Shown here: positions 39,230 through 47,835 of the stretch, piece by piece | Layout of the letters: the number at the start of each line of letters is the position of its first letter | Position numbering within the stretch: position 1 is the first letter of the stretch | Source: Lachnoclostridium phytofermentans ISDg | GTDB lineage: Bacteria > Bacillota > Clostridia > Lachnospirales > Lachnospiraceae | Direction: 5' to 3' | Length of the DNA: 64,000 bases | Assembly: GCF_000018685.1 (NCBI RefSeq) | Contig: NC_010001.1 | Location: 4,559,501 to 4,623,500, forward strand | Notes under the pieces: model-generated | Told to the model about the DNA's origin: nothing | Seen by the model: only the letters and a program-made list of their open reading frames with translations | The model's database searches: none | Program-made: the position numbers and the translations under genes

Positions 39230-39943
39230 TTATTGCTCTATCGTATTTAAGTACCTCATCACACCTAAATGAATTGCCCATGCCATTTCCCTTTGATATT
39301 TTTCAGTAACCAATAGATCCGCCTCCTTATGATTGGAAAGGAAGCCACACTCAACAATAATGAGTGGACAAGTGGACTTCTTAAGTAGGTAATAGTCCTT
39401 ATTTGGTTTTTCCAATCTATGATTACCATCGGTAATACATTCTTTTAATGTTGCTTGCATTATCTGAGCAAATTCTTTCCCCTGTTCAGACTCCGTATAA
39501 TAAAATACTTGTGAACCATAACTTGATTCTTGCGGAAAACTGTTTTGATGAATGCTTACTGCTAAGACTGGATTTGCTTCTGCCATTAATTGAACTCGTT
39601 TTTTTAAATCGGATGCCTTTTTATTGGAAACACCTTCTGTATGAAGAGCTTCATCTGTGGTTCGTAGCATAACCACCTTTAGATCATTAAGTTCTAATAA
39701 ATCCTTTAATTTCATCGCAATCGACAGATTGATATCTTTTTCAAGTGCTCCATTCACTCCAACTTTTCCAGGATCAAATCCTCCATGACCAGCATCAATT
39801 ACAACAGTTAACCTATGATCCTCTTTCGGCTGCTTCGACCTTGAAAACATATGTTTCATGGTTTCAACGCTCTTGTCTGAGAGAAGTAACATCGAACAGA
39901 GGACCAAGATTGCAAATACAACATTAAAGTAACGTTTTTTCAT
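39230..39943 (-). CDS. N-acetylmuramoyl-L-alanine amidase, CwlD-like
   Basis: The 237-residue protein has an N-terminal membrane anchor/signal (about residues 7-24) and an Amidase_3 domain. Zinc ligands are in 'VIDAGHGGFDPG', 'GALEKDINLSIA' and 'VSIHQNSF', and the catalytic Glu is in 'IIVECGFLSNHKE'. Length and layout match CwlD, which removes peptides from spore-cortex muramic acid. The spore role is inferred from resemblance. Confidence 0.9.
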   Translation of the reverse strand: MKKRYFNVVFAILVLCSMLLLSDKSVETMKHMFSRSKQPKEDHRLTVVIDAGHGGFDPGKVGVNGALEKDINLSIAMKLKDLLELNDLKVVMLRTTDEALHTEGVSNKKASDLKKRVQLMAEANPVLAVSIHQNSFPQESSYGSQVFYYTESEQGKEFAQIMQATLKECITDGNHRLEKPNKDYYLLKKSTCPLIIVECGFLSNHKEADLLVTEKYQREMAWAIHLGVMRYLNTIEQ

Positions 39944-39997
39944 TGTTCTGACCTAGTTTCCTTGCGTTTCTTTATATCATATGAAACGACAAAGATT

Positions 39998-41701
39998 CTA
40001 ATTCACATATTTCTGAATTACATTCCATATGCTAGGTTTTTCAAATCCTAATCTCCAACTTGCAACACCCGCCAAATCAGCTTCAGAGATAAGTTTCAAC
40101 TTAGCTTCGATGGATTCCTCTTCCTCTAGCCAGATTTTATACTTCGCACCATCTTTCTCATACTCAGCATAGTATTGTCCTGTCGTTTGGTCCCAGCTCT
40201 TCGTTGCTTTGTTCGCTTCTAACGTTTTTTCAGCACTCGTCATACTAACTGCCTCTGAAGCAAGTGCTGGATTACCAAGTTCCGTATATTCCTTCCATAG
40301 TCTTGCGTAAAATGGTATTCCCATAATAAGCTTTTCCTTTGGCACTTGGAGTAGCGTATCTTCGATTGCTTTTTGTAGAAATCCGATAGATGCAACAGAA
40401 CCAGCTTCTTCTGATTTACTGTGATGCTCATCATATGCCATAATTATAACATAATCAAGTACTGCCCCCTGTTCTTGTCTATCATAGAACTTAGAGTAAG
40501 ATGCAGGAACATAAGTATCGGAAGATAATACAATCTGGTTGCTTCGGCATTTGACAGATAATTCACGTAAAAATTGAATGTAATGTGGGCCAGTCTCTAC
40601 CGATAAACTCTCAAAATCAATATTAATACCATCGAGGTTATATTTTATGGCTTGTGCTATCAATTCATTAATCAAACGCTCTCTGCTTGAAGTTTTTGAT
40701 AATACTTCAAACGTATCAACAGTAGGATCAAAATTATCCACTAGGGCCCAAACTTCAATTCCCATACTATGAGCTTTTTCTATATAGCTTTCACTTGCCA
40801 AAGAGGCTAATGTTCCTTCTGCCGAATTAATACGATACCAAGTTGGCGATATCGTCGTAACACCCTTGGTAGAATCTAATACCTCTGCTAACTTTTTATT
40901 AGCCTCTTGATTGGTAACCTGATGCCAAGTTAAATTAATCTTATAATCCTTCGTGATACTTTCATAAACAGGAGCTTCAAAGTTACTTGTTACCTTATCG
41001 TAGTAAGAATTTGAAAGGTTCTTTTTACGGACGAATCCCCTAATTCCTTCTTCTGTCATAACGGTTAAGAATCCATTTTGTTGATTTCCGCCATTATTGA
41101 TTAATAAAACACGATCCCCTTTATTTAGTTCTTTTAATATGGGACTTTTAATGGATGCTCCTGTTCTTATCTGTGTTGCATTCTCTACATCAGCAAATAA
41201 GTAATCTCCCCATTTACACTGAATTACAACTAAATCCGGATTTTCATAAGCTTTATAACGCATATCTGAATATTCTGCAACAAAGGGTAGTGCTACATAA
41301 ACTTCTGTATTCACCATCTTTACGATTGGATAATTTGATGATACTTTATTTTTATTTACAAGATAATCTTTTGTACCTACCTCTGCCTTAATAATTTCTG
41401 TTGGCGTTGTGTAGATTAATACATTTTCTATCGCATCCCAATAAAACCTCTGATTGAACTTAACTTTTATGGTTTCAAGATCCATATATAAAACACCATC
41501 CAGAAGTTTTGCATTTCTCTCATAAACGATATCATCCATGATGACCATCGCTTCCCCTTCCGGTACTTGATAGAATTCCGATAGTGCTTTTACTTCTTTA
41601 CTTGGTGTATTTTTCTCTACGATATAAGATACAACAATCGCAAGTACAACAACCACTACTGCGATAGTTCCAATAAATGCAAGCTTTGTTCTTTTTTTCA
41701 T
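39998..41701 (-). CDS. Membrane-anchored GH18 hydrolase with SH3 domain (SleL/YaaH-like)
   Basis: The 567-residue protein has one membrane segment (about 8-28), a copper-amine-oxidase-N-like module (about 50-150), an SH3 module ('IRTGASIKSPILKELNKGD', about 175-235) and a GH18 barrel (about 250-567). The catalytic 'LDGINIDFESL' matches DxxDxDxE. It probably cuts peptidoglycan or chitin-like glycan; cortex-lytic role is inferred from family. AAGAGAGGTTAAT precedes the ATG. Confidence 0.92.
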   Translation of the reverse strand: MKKRTKLAFIGTIAVVVVVLAIVVSYIVEKNTPSKEVKALSEFYQVPEGEAMVIMDDIVYERNAKLLDGVLYMDLETIKVKFNQRFYWDAIENVLIYTTPTEIIKAEVGTKDYLVNKNKVSSNYPIVKMVNTEVYVALPFVAEYSDMRYKAYENPDLVVIQCKWGDYLFADVENATQIRTGASIKSPILKELNKGDRVLLINNGGNQQNGFLTVMTEEGIRGFVRKKNLSNSYYDKVTSNFEAPVYESITKDYKINLTWHQVTNQEANKKLAEVLDSTKGVTTISPTWYRINSAEGTLASLASESYIEKAHSMGIEVWALVDNFDPTVDTFEVLSKTSSRERLINELIAQAIKYNLDGINIDFESLSVETGPHYIQFLRELSVKCRSNQIVLSSDTYVPASYSKFYDRQEQGAVLDYVIIMAYDEHHSKSEEAGSVASIGFLQKAIEDTLLQVPKEKLIMGIPFYARLWKEYTELGNPALASEAVSMTSAEKTLEANKATKSWDQTTGQYYAEYEKDGAKYKIWLEEEESIEAKLKLISEADLAGVASWRLGFEKPSIWNVIQKYVN

Positions 41702-42330
41702 ATTAACCTCTCTTAGTATTCTCCTTTGAGTTTTTGAGCATGTTAATGCCTGGGCAAACTATTCCATAGTGAATATTATAGCATTTTTCCCTGTTATCGT
41801 CATCTATTATTTCGATGATTTTCTCGTTTTTTCCTTAAAATAATATAAATAAGGCATTGAAATATAAGTCATAGTTAATAATCTAAAATCTCCCTCTTCC
41901 CTTTTATCCATTAAATCAACAATTTCTATTCTTAGATTTTACCCATATTTAGTGCATGAAAAACAGCCTTTCATCATTTTTGCAAGAAGCAGTGTATTGA
42001 GACAATTGCTCCTAAAGCAGTTTACAGATAAAAGACTGTCTTGTCATGTGAGTTCTCGAATTATTATGCGATACTCAAGTTGCATTTATACATCTTAAAC
42101 GATCAAGTAGGTTGCATCACTGGTGCGAGTATTCATTTGGGAAAATGGCTGTTGAAATTTTCAGCCCTTCGAAATTAAGACCCTGATATGTATCATAAGA
42201 ACATTTTTAATTGTTTGGAATAAGAAGGTGTGATATGCATCTTAACTCCTCTTTGATACAGATTACTGATACAAAGTTGCAATGATCATAACTTAATCAT
42301 TTAAGTGAATGCCTAAAAATAAATTTCTTT
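41702..42330. other. Gene-poor stretch of ~630 bp
   Basis: No open frame with a start and ribosome-binding site is seen. A GGCTG…CAGCC hairpin lies near 42143-42165 and GTTGCAT occurs twice (near 42081 and 42111). Minus-strand text around 41950-42160 has short coding-like scraps broken by stops, which could be remnants, but nothing is recognisable. Confidence 0.4.
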
Positions 42331-42933
42331 TTAATCTATACGGAGCACAGATTCAAACAGATGTATCGCTTCCGTAGTTGGATTAAAAAAATCTGGTTCT
42401 AATCCAAGTACACTCGGTCTTATCGGTAATTTCAAACCTTGTGTTAATGACTTTTTTGTAGCCATATTACATATGGCCGTTTTTTTTAATTGAGTTTTTT
42501 CATCCGTCATATATCTTAATAGCAAGTCTTCTGCTTGATACCACGGTGCATTCATGAATACAAAAATCACAATATCTAATTTATCCTTTACCTCCATAAC
42601 TTCCTTATAGTTTGTACCAAAATCAATAAGTACACATCTATTTTTAAAATCATTATTATAATCATCGTTCTCTGTTACATTGCCTTTTATTAAAAACTGA
42701 ATTCCATGTAACTTGAATCCGTTGGTCCATTTTTCGCTAACAGAGTAATAATTTGATAGAGAAGCTAAATCATTACGTCCACTCTTTTCTAACACAGTGA
42801 CCTTATGCCCTAGACATCCACTTAAATACTGAGCCATCAATAACGTAAGATGGGTAACCCCAGAATTTCTATGGAGACCCAGTATCCCTATTCTTTTAAA
42901 CATCTCTATTCTATTCTTTTTCATTCTTCTCAA
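42331..42933 (-). CDS. Stand-alone degenerate MinD-like domain protein
   Basis: The 200-residue protein reads 'IGILGLHRNSGVTHLTLLMA' near the N-terminus. This has the layout of a MinD/ParA P-loop, but the Lys of GKT/S is replaced by Val, with T-H after it. 'CVLIDFGTNYKE' occupies the switch/Walker B strand and 'DIVIFVFMNAPW' a following strand. It therefore probably cannot hydrolyse ATP normally. The neighbouring kinase ends in a related domain. A TTG at 42933 with AAAGGG six bases upstream is the likeliest start; ATGs lie three and eleven residues in. Confidence 0.65.
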   Translation of the reverse strand: MRRMKKNRIEMFKRIGILGLHRNSGVTHLTLLMAQYLSGCLGHKVTVLEKSGRNDLASLSNYYSVSEKWTNGFKLHGIQFLIKGNVTENDDYNNDFKNRCVLIDFGTNYKEVMEVKDKLDIVIFVFMNAPWYQAEDLLLRYMTDEKTQLKKTAICNMATKKSLTQGLKLPIRPSVLGLEPDFFNPTTEAIHLFESVLRID

Positions 42934-43055
42934 GTCTCGCCCTTTTCTATCTATTTCTCATCCTTCTCTATCGTGGGACAAACGAGTTAGCTCGCTTGCT
43001 GTTAACGATAGACTATTACCCGAGACGCACCTCCCTCTAAGCTGATGGACGCAAG

Positions 43056-44381
43056 TCACAAGATATCTCTTAGCAATTTCATCGTTTCGGATGTTTTTCC
43101 TGTGAGCGTATATGATTCATATGGCAATCGTTCAATTTGTAAATTCATGGTGCGTAATAGCTTTGCCTGCTCCTTTGTTGTAATAAAATTTGCTAAATAA
43201 ATCACTTTACTATTCCTAAGTAGAATAAGCTGTTGTTTTGAGTTAGTTAATTCCCAATCCTTCGCCCCAACAACAGAAAAACAATGTTTTCCTTTTAAGA
43301 AGCCCTCTCTATTTTCCTCACTAAGAACTCCATAATCATAAACAATATGTTTATACTTAGATAACATTTCATCCGAGAGAATTCTACCTTCGTAAAAAGG
43401 TAACATAGGAATTCCTTCATATTCGTAGATTCCATCTGAATTTAATCTCCCGTTTTCCGTTAACATATCACGTACTGCACATGTAGGATTGCTTTCGATA
43501 TAGAGGCAATTACCATATTGAAATTTTAAAAATTTACATAATTTCATTGCAAAATGAGTACATCCAATATGACGCTGTGAACCACTGACTGTGTAAATAG
43601 CTGCTGATTTTCCTTCTCCGGTTTTATTTTGTTTTTGTTGTATCTGTAGTAATCGTTTTTTAATCTCTACGATAGACGAATATCTGATTGTCTTCTTAAG
43701 CATTAAACAACGATTAATAACCGCCGATAATTCCTTGCTACATCGGTTATTTTCTTCAATATTTTCCCCTTTTCTCCTCGTATATTCTTGTCCAAACACC
43801 ATATAATACAATACCATACCAAATGCATAGATATCTGAACGCTCATCAAGTATTGATTGTTCATACTGTTCTGGTGGTGCAAACCATTTTGTACCTAAAA
43901 AATCTTTTCTGATGTCTGATTTTCTAATCGCATTACCAAAGTCAATTAAATAAAGCTCCGATTCGGATATCAAAAGATTTGAGGGTTTTATGTCAAGATG
44001 AAGTACAGGTTGCTTTTGGGAATGAAGATACTTAAGAATATCACATAATAAGATTGCATATGATAGAATCAACTTCTCAGAAAGTTCAATAGATTGGCAG
44101 ACACTTAGTAATGTTTTACCTGGCAGATATTGAAGGATCAAGCAAGTAAAATTTTCAGTTTCAATGAAATCAAAGACGCAGGGAATTGATGCATGATGCA
44201 GACTGCTAAGAATTTTCGCCTCTTGGTAAAGTCCCTTACACAAAGGAGATTTTTTATCAATTTTCTTTAAAATACAAAGACTATGTAACGATATGTGTTC
44301 CGCTAAATATACTATAGTATCCTCATGTCTTTTCAGTTCTTTTTGGATACGATATTTTCCAAACCAAAGGTCGTTTTGCAT
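43056..44381 (-). CDS. Ser/Thr protein kinase fused to a degenerate MinD-like domain
   Basis: The 441-residue product (start at 44381 after AAAGGAGAGT; a 37-residue extension to 44492 is possible) has a Hanks kinase domain (about residues 1-265): 'CILKKID' (Lys), 'HLDIKPSNLL' (HLD for HRD), 'LIDFGNAI' (DFG), 'WFAPPEQY' and 'DERSDIYAFGM'; the Gly-rich loop is weak. The C-terminal ~175 residues begin 'IYTVSGSQRHIGCTHFAMKL', the same altered P-loop as in the next gene, followed by 'YESNPTCAV'-type and 'HIVYDYGVL' strands. There is no membrane segment. Substrates unknown. Confidence 0.8.
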   Translation of the reverse strand: MQNDLWFGKYRIQKELKRHEDTIVYLAEHISLHSLCILKKIDKKSPLCKGLYQEAKILSSLHHASIPCVFDFIETENFTCLILQYLPGKTLLSVCQSIELSEKLILSYAILLCDILKYLHSQKQPVLHLDIKPSNLLISESELYLIDFGNAIRKSDIRKDFLGTKWFAPPEQYEQSILDERSDIYAFGMVLYYMVFGQEYTRRKGENIEENNRCSKELSAVINRCLMLKKTIRYSSIVEIKKRLLQIQQKQNKTGEGKSAAIYTVSGSQRHIGCTHFAMKLCKFLKFQYGNCLYIESNPTCAVRDMLTENGRLNSDGIYEYEGIPMLPFYEGRILSDEMLSKYKHIVYDYGVLSEENREGFLKGKHCFSVVGAKDWELTNSKQQLILLRNSKVIYLANFITTKEQAKLLRTMNLQIERLPYESYTLTGKTSETMKLLRDIL

Positions 44382-44629
44382 ACTCTCCTTTCTACCGGAA
44401 AATAAATGATCATTAAGCGATATAAACTCATGAGCATAATGCTTTCTCATAAGTATAAACAAGAAAAAGAGCTTTCTAAGCTTCCTTGTCATGAATTAAG
44501 ATGAAAAAGAATCTATCTCTATTATAGATAACTTTTCTCTCCAATGCAATGAAATTTATCAATCTGTGCTGTACAAAGTACTGTGCTATTTTTAGTGATT
44601 CTGACGAGAGCTCTATATTGTATAGGATA

Positions 44630-44658
44630 TTGACTTCTCTAAGGTTATCCTTTATACT
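44630..44658 (+). promoter_or_regulatory. Promoter of mecA
   Basis: TTGACT (44630-44635), 17-bp spacer, TATACT (44653-44658), about 100 bp before the ATG. Confidence 0.65.
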
Positions 44659-44763
44659 TTGTTCAAGACAATAGGGTTATCAGACCTTGTTGTATACACA
44701 GTGCAAATGATGTTAAAACTCAAAATAGAATAGAGCCGTAAGAATAGAAAGGGGTGTGATTCT

Positions 44764-45549
44764 ATGAAACTTGAAAAAATAAGCGATACTCAAATTCGAT
44801 GCACACTGAATAAGGAAGATCTTATGGACCGGGAACTACGCATTAGCGAATTAGCATATGGTAGTGACAAAGCGAAACAGCTCTTTCGAGAGATGATGCA
44901 ACAGGCTGCTTATGAATTTGGTTTTGAAGCGGAAGATATTCCACTGATGATAGAAGCAACACCGGTATCGGCAGATTGTTTGGTTCTTGTTATTACTAAA
45001 GTCGAAGATCCAGATGAATTAGACACCAGATTTTCCAGCTTTACACCTTATGCATCTGATGATGATGATGACTTAGAGGAAGAGGAAGAAGAGGAAGATG
45101 CTTACGCAGATGAGATCTTAAATTGTTTTGAACACCTTGGTGAATTACTCGGTAAACGCGAAAAAAGTAATTCTTCTAAGGAAGAATTTGTTCCAACCCA
45201 AAAGCAATCCGAAAAACAGGCGAAAGCTAATGAGGAATTTGTACAGTTAGCAAGCTCACTCTATAAAATATTTTCCTTCCGTAATTTAAGCGAACTCACA
45301 GGCTTAGCAAGAATCATCGTACCATTTTATCAAGGATATAACACATTATATAAAAATCCGGTAGATTCCAAATACTACTTAGTAGTGCATATCTCAAGGC
45401 ATACACCGGAAGATTTTAATAAGGTATGTAACATTATCTCCGAATACGGGAAGTCAGAGAAGACAAATTACGCAAGTATTTCCTATTACAAAGAACATTA
45501 TGATGTCATAATTGCAGACAAAGCGATTCAAAAATTAAGTTCACTATAA
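44764..45549 (+). CDS. mecA: MecA-type adaptor protein
   Basis: The 261-residue protein has the MecA N-domain ('MKLEKISDTQIRCTL', 'AYGSDKAKQLFREMMQQA'), a highly acidic Asp/Glu linker (about residues 98-117) and the C-terminal Clp-binding domain ('VPFYQGYNTLYKNPVDSKYY', 'IISEYGKSE'). MecA hands substrates to ClpCP. AAGGGGTGTGATTCT precedes the ATG. Confidence 0.93.
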   Translation: MKLEKISDTQIRCTLNKEDLMDRELRISELAYGSDKAKQLFREMMQQAAYEFGFEAEDIPLMIEATPVSADCLVLVITKVEDPDELDTRFSSFTPYASDDDDDLEEEEEEEDAYADEILNCFEHLGELLGKREKSNSSKEEFVPTQKQSEKQAKANEEFVQLASSLYKIFSFRNLSELTGLARIIVPFYQGYNTLYKNPVDSKYYLVVHISRHTPEDFNKVCNIISEYGKSEKTNYASISYYKEHYDVIIADKAIQKLSSL

Positions 45550-45590
45550 TGATTTGAAAACTTCTTACACTAGCAAAAAAATTATATAAA

Positions 45591-45626
45591 AAATGGGCTG
45601 TAATCCTACAGCCCATTTCCTTTTTT
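45591..45626 (+). terminator. Terminator of mecA
   Basis: AAATGGGCTGTA/TACAGCCCATTT stem followed by CCTTTTTT. Confidence 0.9.
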
Positions 45627-45630
45627 ATTC

Positions 45631-45821
45631 TATATTATCGAAACCAAAATCATATTTCGATAATCAGATTGACGGTGCAAAAAAATGCACCATTTATATT
45701 ATCGAAACCAAAATCATATTTCGATAATCAGATTGACGGTGCAAAAAAATGCACCATTTATATTATCGAAACCAAAATCATGTTTCGATAATCAGATTAG
45801 CGGTGCAAAAAATGCACCATT
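45631..45821. repeat. Three 64-bp tandem repeats, each with two hairpins
   Basis: Units begin at 45631, 45695 and 45759, nearly identical. Each has ATTATCGAAA…TTTCGATAAT and GGTGCA-a(n)-TGCACC inverted repeats. The last unit is one base shorter and ends four bases before the stop of the next minus-strand gene, so its hairpins follow that mRNA. Confidence 0.95.
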
Positions 45822-45825
45822 TATA

Positions 45826-46026
45826 TTATTTTGCTTCTTCAAAAGCGTTTAATTTTGCAACTAACTCGTCTACATCGATTCCATGAACCATACATGCTTC
45901 CTCTAATGACTCTCCTTGAGCTGATGGACATCCAATACAATGCATTCCGGTATCTAATAAAATAGGAATTAAATTCTGGTCAATTGCAATGATATCTGCG
46001 ATAATCATATCCTTCGTAATTTTCAT
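45826..46026 (-). CDS. DUF1858 domain protein
   Basis: The 66-residue product (ATG at 46026, after AAGGAGGTAATAAAT; a longer frame lacks a site) reads 'MKITKDMIIADIIAIDQNLI' and 'DTGMHCIGCPSAQGESLEEA'. DUF1858/ScdA-N-like proteins have this C-x-x-C motif, likely for metal or redox binding. It is divergent from the ferredoxin gene. Confidence 0.9.
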   Translation of the reverse strand: MKITKDMIIADIIAIDQNLIPILLDTGMHCIGCPSAQGESLEEACMVHGIDVDELVAKLNAFEEAK

Positions 46027-46220
46027 ATTTATTACCTCCTTATGAGTAAAACACTCCATATAAACACGGTATCGTGTTCATTACATTATAGTTTACCCAA
46101 TAGTTGTCGTCAAGCCTCTTAATTAAAAGAAATATTTTTTCTAAAAATTAAAAGCAACTCTACTATCCGCTCTTTCTATATATTACTATTATTACTGGAT
46201 ACAAAAGGATAGAGCAAAAT

Positions 46221-46249
46221 TTGACTTGTATTCTTTGTCCATTTAGAGT
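46221..46249 (+). promoter_or_regulatory. Possible promoter of the ferredoxin gene
   Basis: TTGACT (46221-46226), 17-bp spacer, TAGAGT (46244-46249); -10 is weak. Confidence 0.4.
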
Positions 46250-46286
46250 AAAATGATATCACAAATATTTAAAGGAGGTAAACAAA

Positions 46287-46454
46287 ATGGCATACGTAAT
46301 TAACGATGGTTGCATCAGCTGTGGTGCTTGTGCAAGCGAATGTCCAGTAGGAGCTATCTCTGAAGGCGCTTCTCATTATGAGATTGATGCAGATGCATGC
46401 TTAGATTGTGGCGCTTGTGCATCTACTTGCCCAACAGGAGCTATTGAGGGTTAA
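46287..46454 (+). CDS. 2[4Fe-4S] ferredoxin
   Basis: A short 55-codon gene: 'GCISCGACASECPVGAI' and 'CLDCGACASTCPTGAI' give two CxxCxxCxxxCP clusters, the classic clostridial ferredoxin. It begins at ATG 46287 seven bases after AAAGGAGG. It carries electrons for reactions such as hydrogenase or pyruvate:ferredoxin oxidoreductase. Monocistronic, followed by a terminator. Confidence 0.97.
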   Translation: MAYVINDGCISCGACASECPVGAISEGASHYEIDADACLDCGACASTCPTGAIEG

Positions 46455-46540
46455 TTAAAACATAGGAATCGTTAGGATTCTATCAATAGACATACACATT
46501 ATGTGATTCTATTGTCATGATAAGGAATATTATCATGTAC

Positions 46541-46600
46541 AAAAAGGGGCTTTTGCAAAATAGATGAGTAATCAATCTATCGAGTAAAAGCTCCTTTTTT
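46541..46600 (+). terminator. Terminator after the ferredoxin gene
   Basis: AAAAAGGGGCTTTT / AAAAGCTCCTTTTTT with inner ATAGAT/ATCTAT. Confidence 0.85.
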
Positions 46601-46679
46601 ATCACTTTCTAGGGGTGTTTCGAGTAGAAAAACGCAGACTATTACTCTGTTATTAGCTACCGAAAATAATTGTAGGTTA

Positions 46680-47564
46680 CTATATCCTAACTTTATTTTT
46701 CTTAAAAAATTTACTTTCCTTTTTTTTATTACTATTACTATATTCTCTTGTTACAGCTATCTGACCTTTCGATTGCGTTTCGCGGATAAGTCTATCTAAC
46801 TGTTTATAGCGTTCCTCTTCTCTTTCCTCTCTTAATCTCATTCGATAATCAATCTCTTTCACTACAGATTCCGATACCGTTTTGCTTATGTCCTTTGCTA
46901 AATACTGGCTATTTTCTTGCATCGCATCCACCATAATCCCCTGCATGATTTGTATAAATTGCTTTACTTTATCTTGATTATTCTTCTCAGACTTAATACC
47001 AATAGCCTCTACTTCTTTAGAAACTCTCGCTTCCTCTACTATCTCCAGGGTTTGTTCGATATCGTATGATTTCTTTTGTTCTACCGTATCATGAAACTCT
47101 AAGACATCCTCATTTCGCTTCGTAACCTCTTCCATAGTCTGCACGTCTATTACCTCTCCTTTGGCATCCAAATTCTCTAGCTTTTTTATTTCTTCCCTAT
47201 CATCTAAATTCATTGCATCCCGCCACTTCGCATATTGAGTGCGTAAATTCAGCTGTGCCTTTGTACCAAAAAGCCCTGTCGCAACTCCTAGCTTGTCCTT
47301 AAACAAATCAATACGTCCAGGTTCCATGGAAAATAACTTATCTATGTAAGGCAATATCATCTGAATGACCTTAAAAGAAAATCCTTCATTCTTTAATATG
47401 TTTACTGTTTTTAATAATTCAATATCCTGTAGTTTATAGTATCGATATCCTAACTCATTGCGGGGGATATCCAGTTCCAATTGATCTTCCATATATCGAA
47501 GCTCGTTTGGTTTAACTTCAATCATTTTTGAAGCCTCCGTTATCATATAAATCCTATCTTTCAT
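46680..47564 (-). CDS. MerR-like HTH protein with coiled-coil tail
   Basis: The 294-residue product (ATG at 47564 after GGAGGACGCAT; a long upstream extension is rejected) has a MerR-type HTH ('YMITEASKMIEVKPNELRYM', 'YRYYKLQDIELLKTVNIL') and then a long charged, probably coiled-coil region with 'MRLREEREEERYKQLDRLI', ending in a Lys-rich tail. There is no known effector domain. Such proteins occur in Clostridia with chromosome or sporulation links, but the role is not recognised. Confidence 0.8.
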   Translation of the reverse strand: MKDRIYMITEASKMIEVKPNELRYMEDQLELDIPRNELGYRYYKLQDIELLKTVNILKNEGFSFKVIQMILPYIDKLFSMEPGRIDLFKDKLGVATGLFGTKAQLNLRTQYAKWRDAMNLDDREEIKKLENLDAKGEVIDVQTMEEVTKRNEDVLEFHDTVEQKKSYDIEQTLEIVEEARVSKEVEAIGIKSEKNNQDKVKQFIQIMQGIMVDAMQENSQYLAKDISKTVSESVVKEIDYRMRLREEREEERYKQLDRLIRETQSKGQIAVTREYSNSNKKKESKFFKKNKVRI

Positions 47565-47682
47565 ATGCGTCCTCCGAAATGTAATAATTTTCCACTTCCT
47601 AATTATAACATCTGGATATTGAAATGCAACAACTCGTCCTAATGTTTTAGTAAAACCCTTCGACAGTAATCTATAAAAAAAA

Positions 47683-47707
47683 AGAGGGTGTTGCAAAAAC
47701 ACCCTCT
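47683..47707 (-). terminator. Hairpin upstream of the MerR-like gene, terminator of dnaB
   Basis: AGAGGGTGTT/AACACCCTCT with a T9 tail on the minus strand; dnaB ends at 47836, so this ends the gdpP-rplI-dnaB operon. Confidence 0.9.
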
Positions 47708-47835
47708 AAAACTTTTTAATTTGTCGATTCTTTTAATTATACTCATTCATAACATCTGATTTCATACTACAGAAAAAAATACACTTCGCAAACTTTTCCA
47801 TGCCACGAATAACAAGTGTTAATTGTTTTTTCTTA

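Noticed and set aside
45631..45821. CRISPR array
   Set aside because: Units are contiguous 64-bp copies with no unique spacers, and no cas genes are present.
47565..47702. N-terminal extension of the MerR-like protein
   Set aside because: No ribosome-binding site; it overlaps the dnaB terminator hairpin; the ATG at 47564 has GGAGG.
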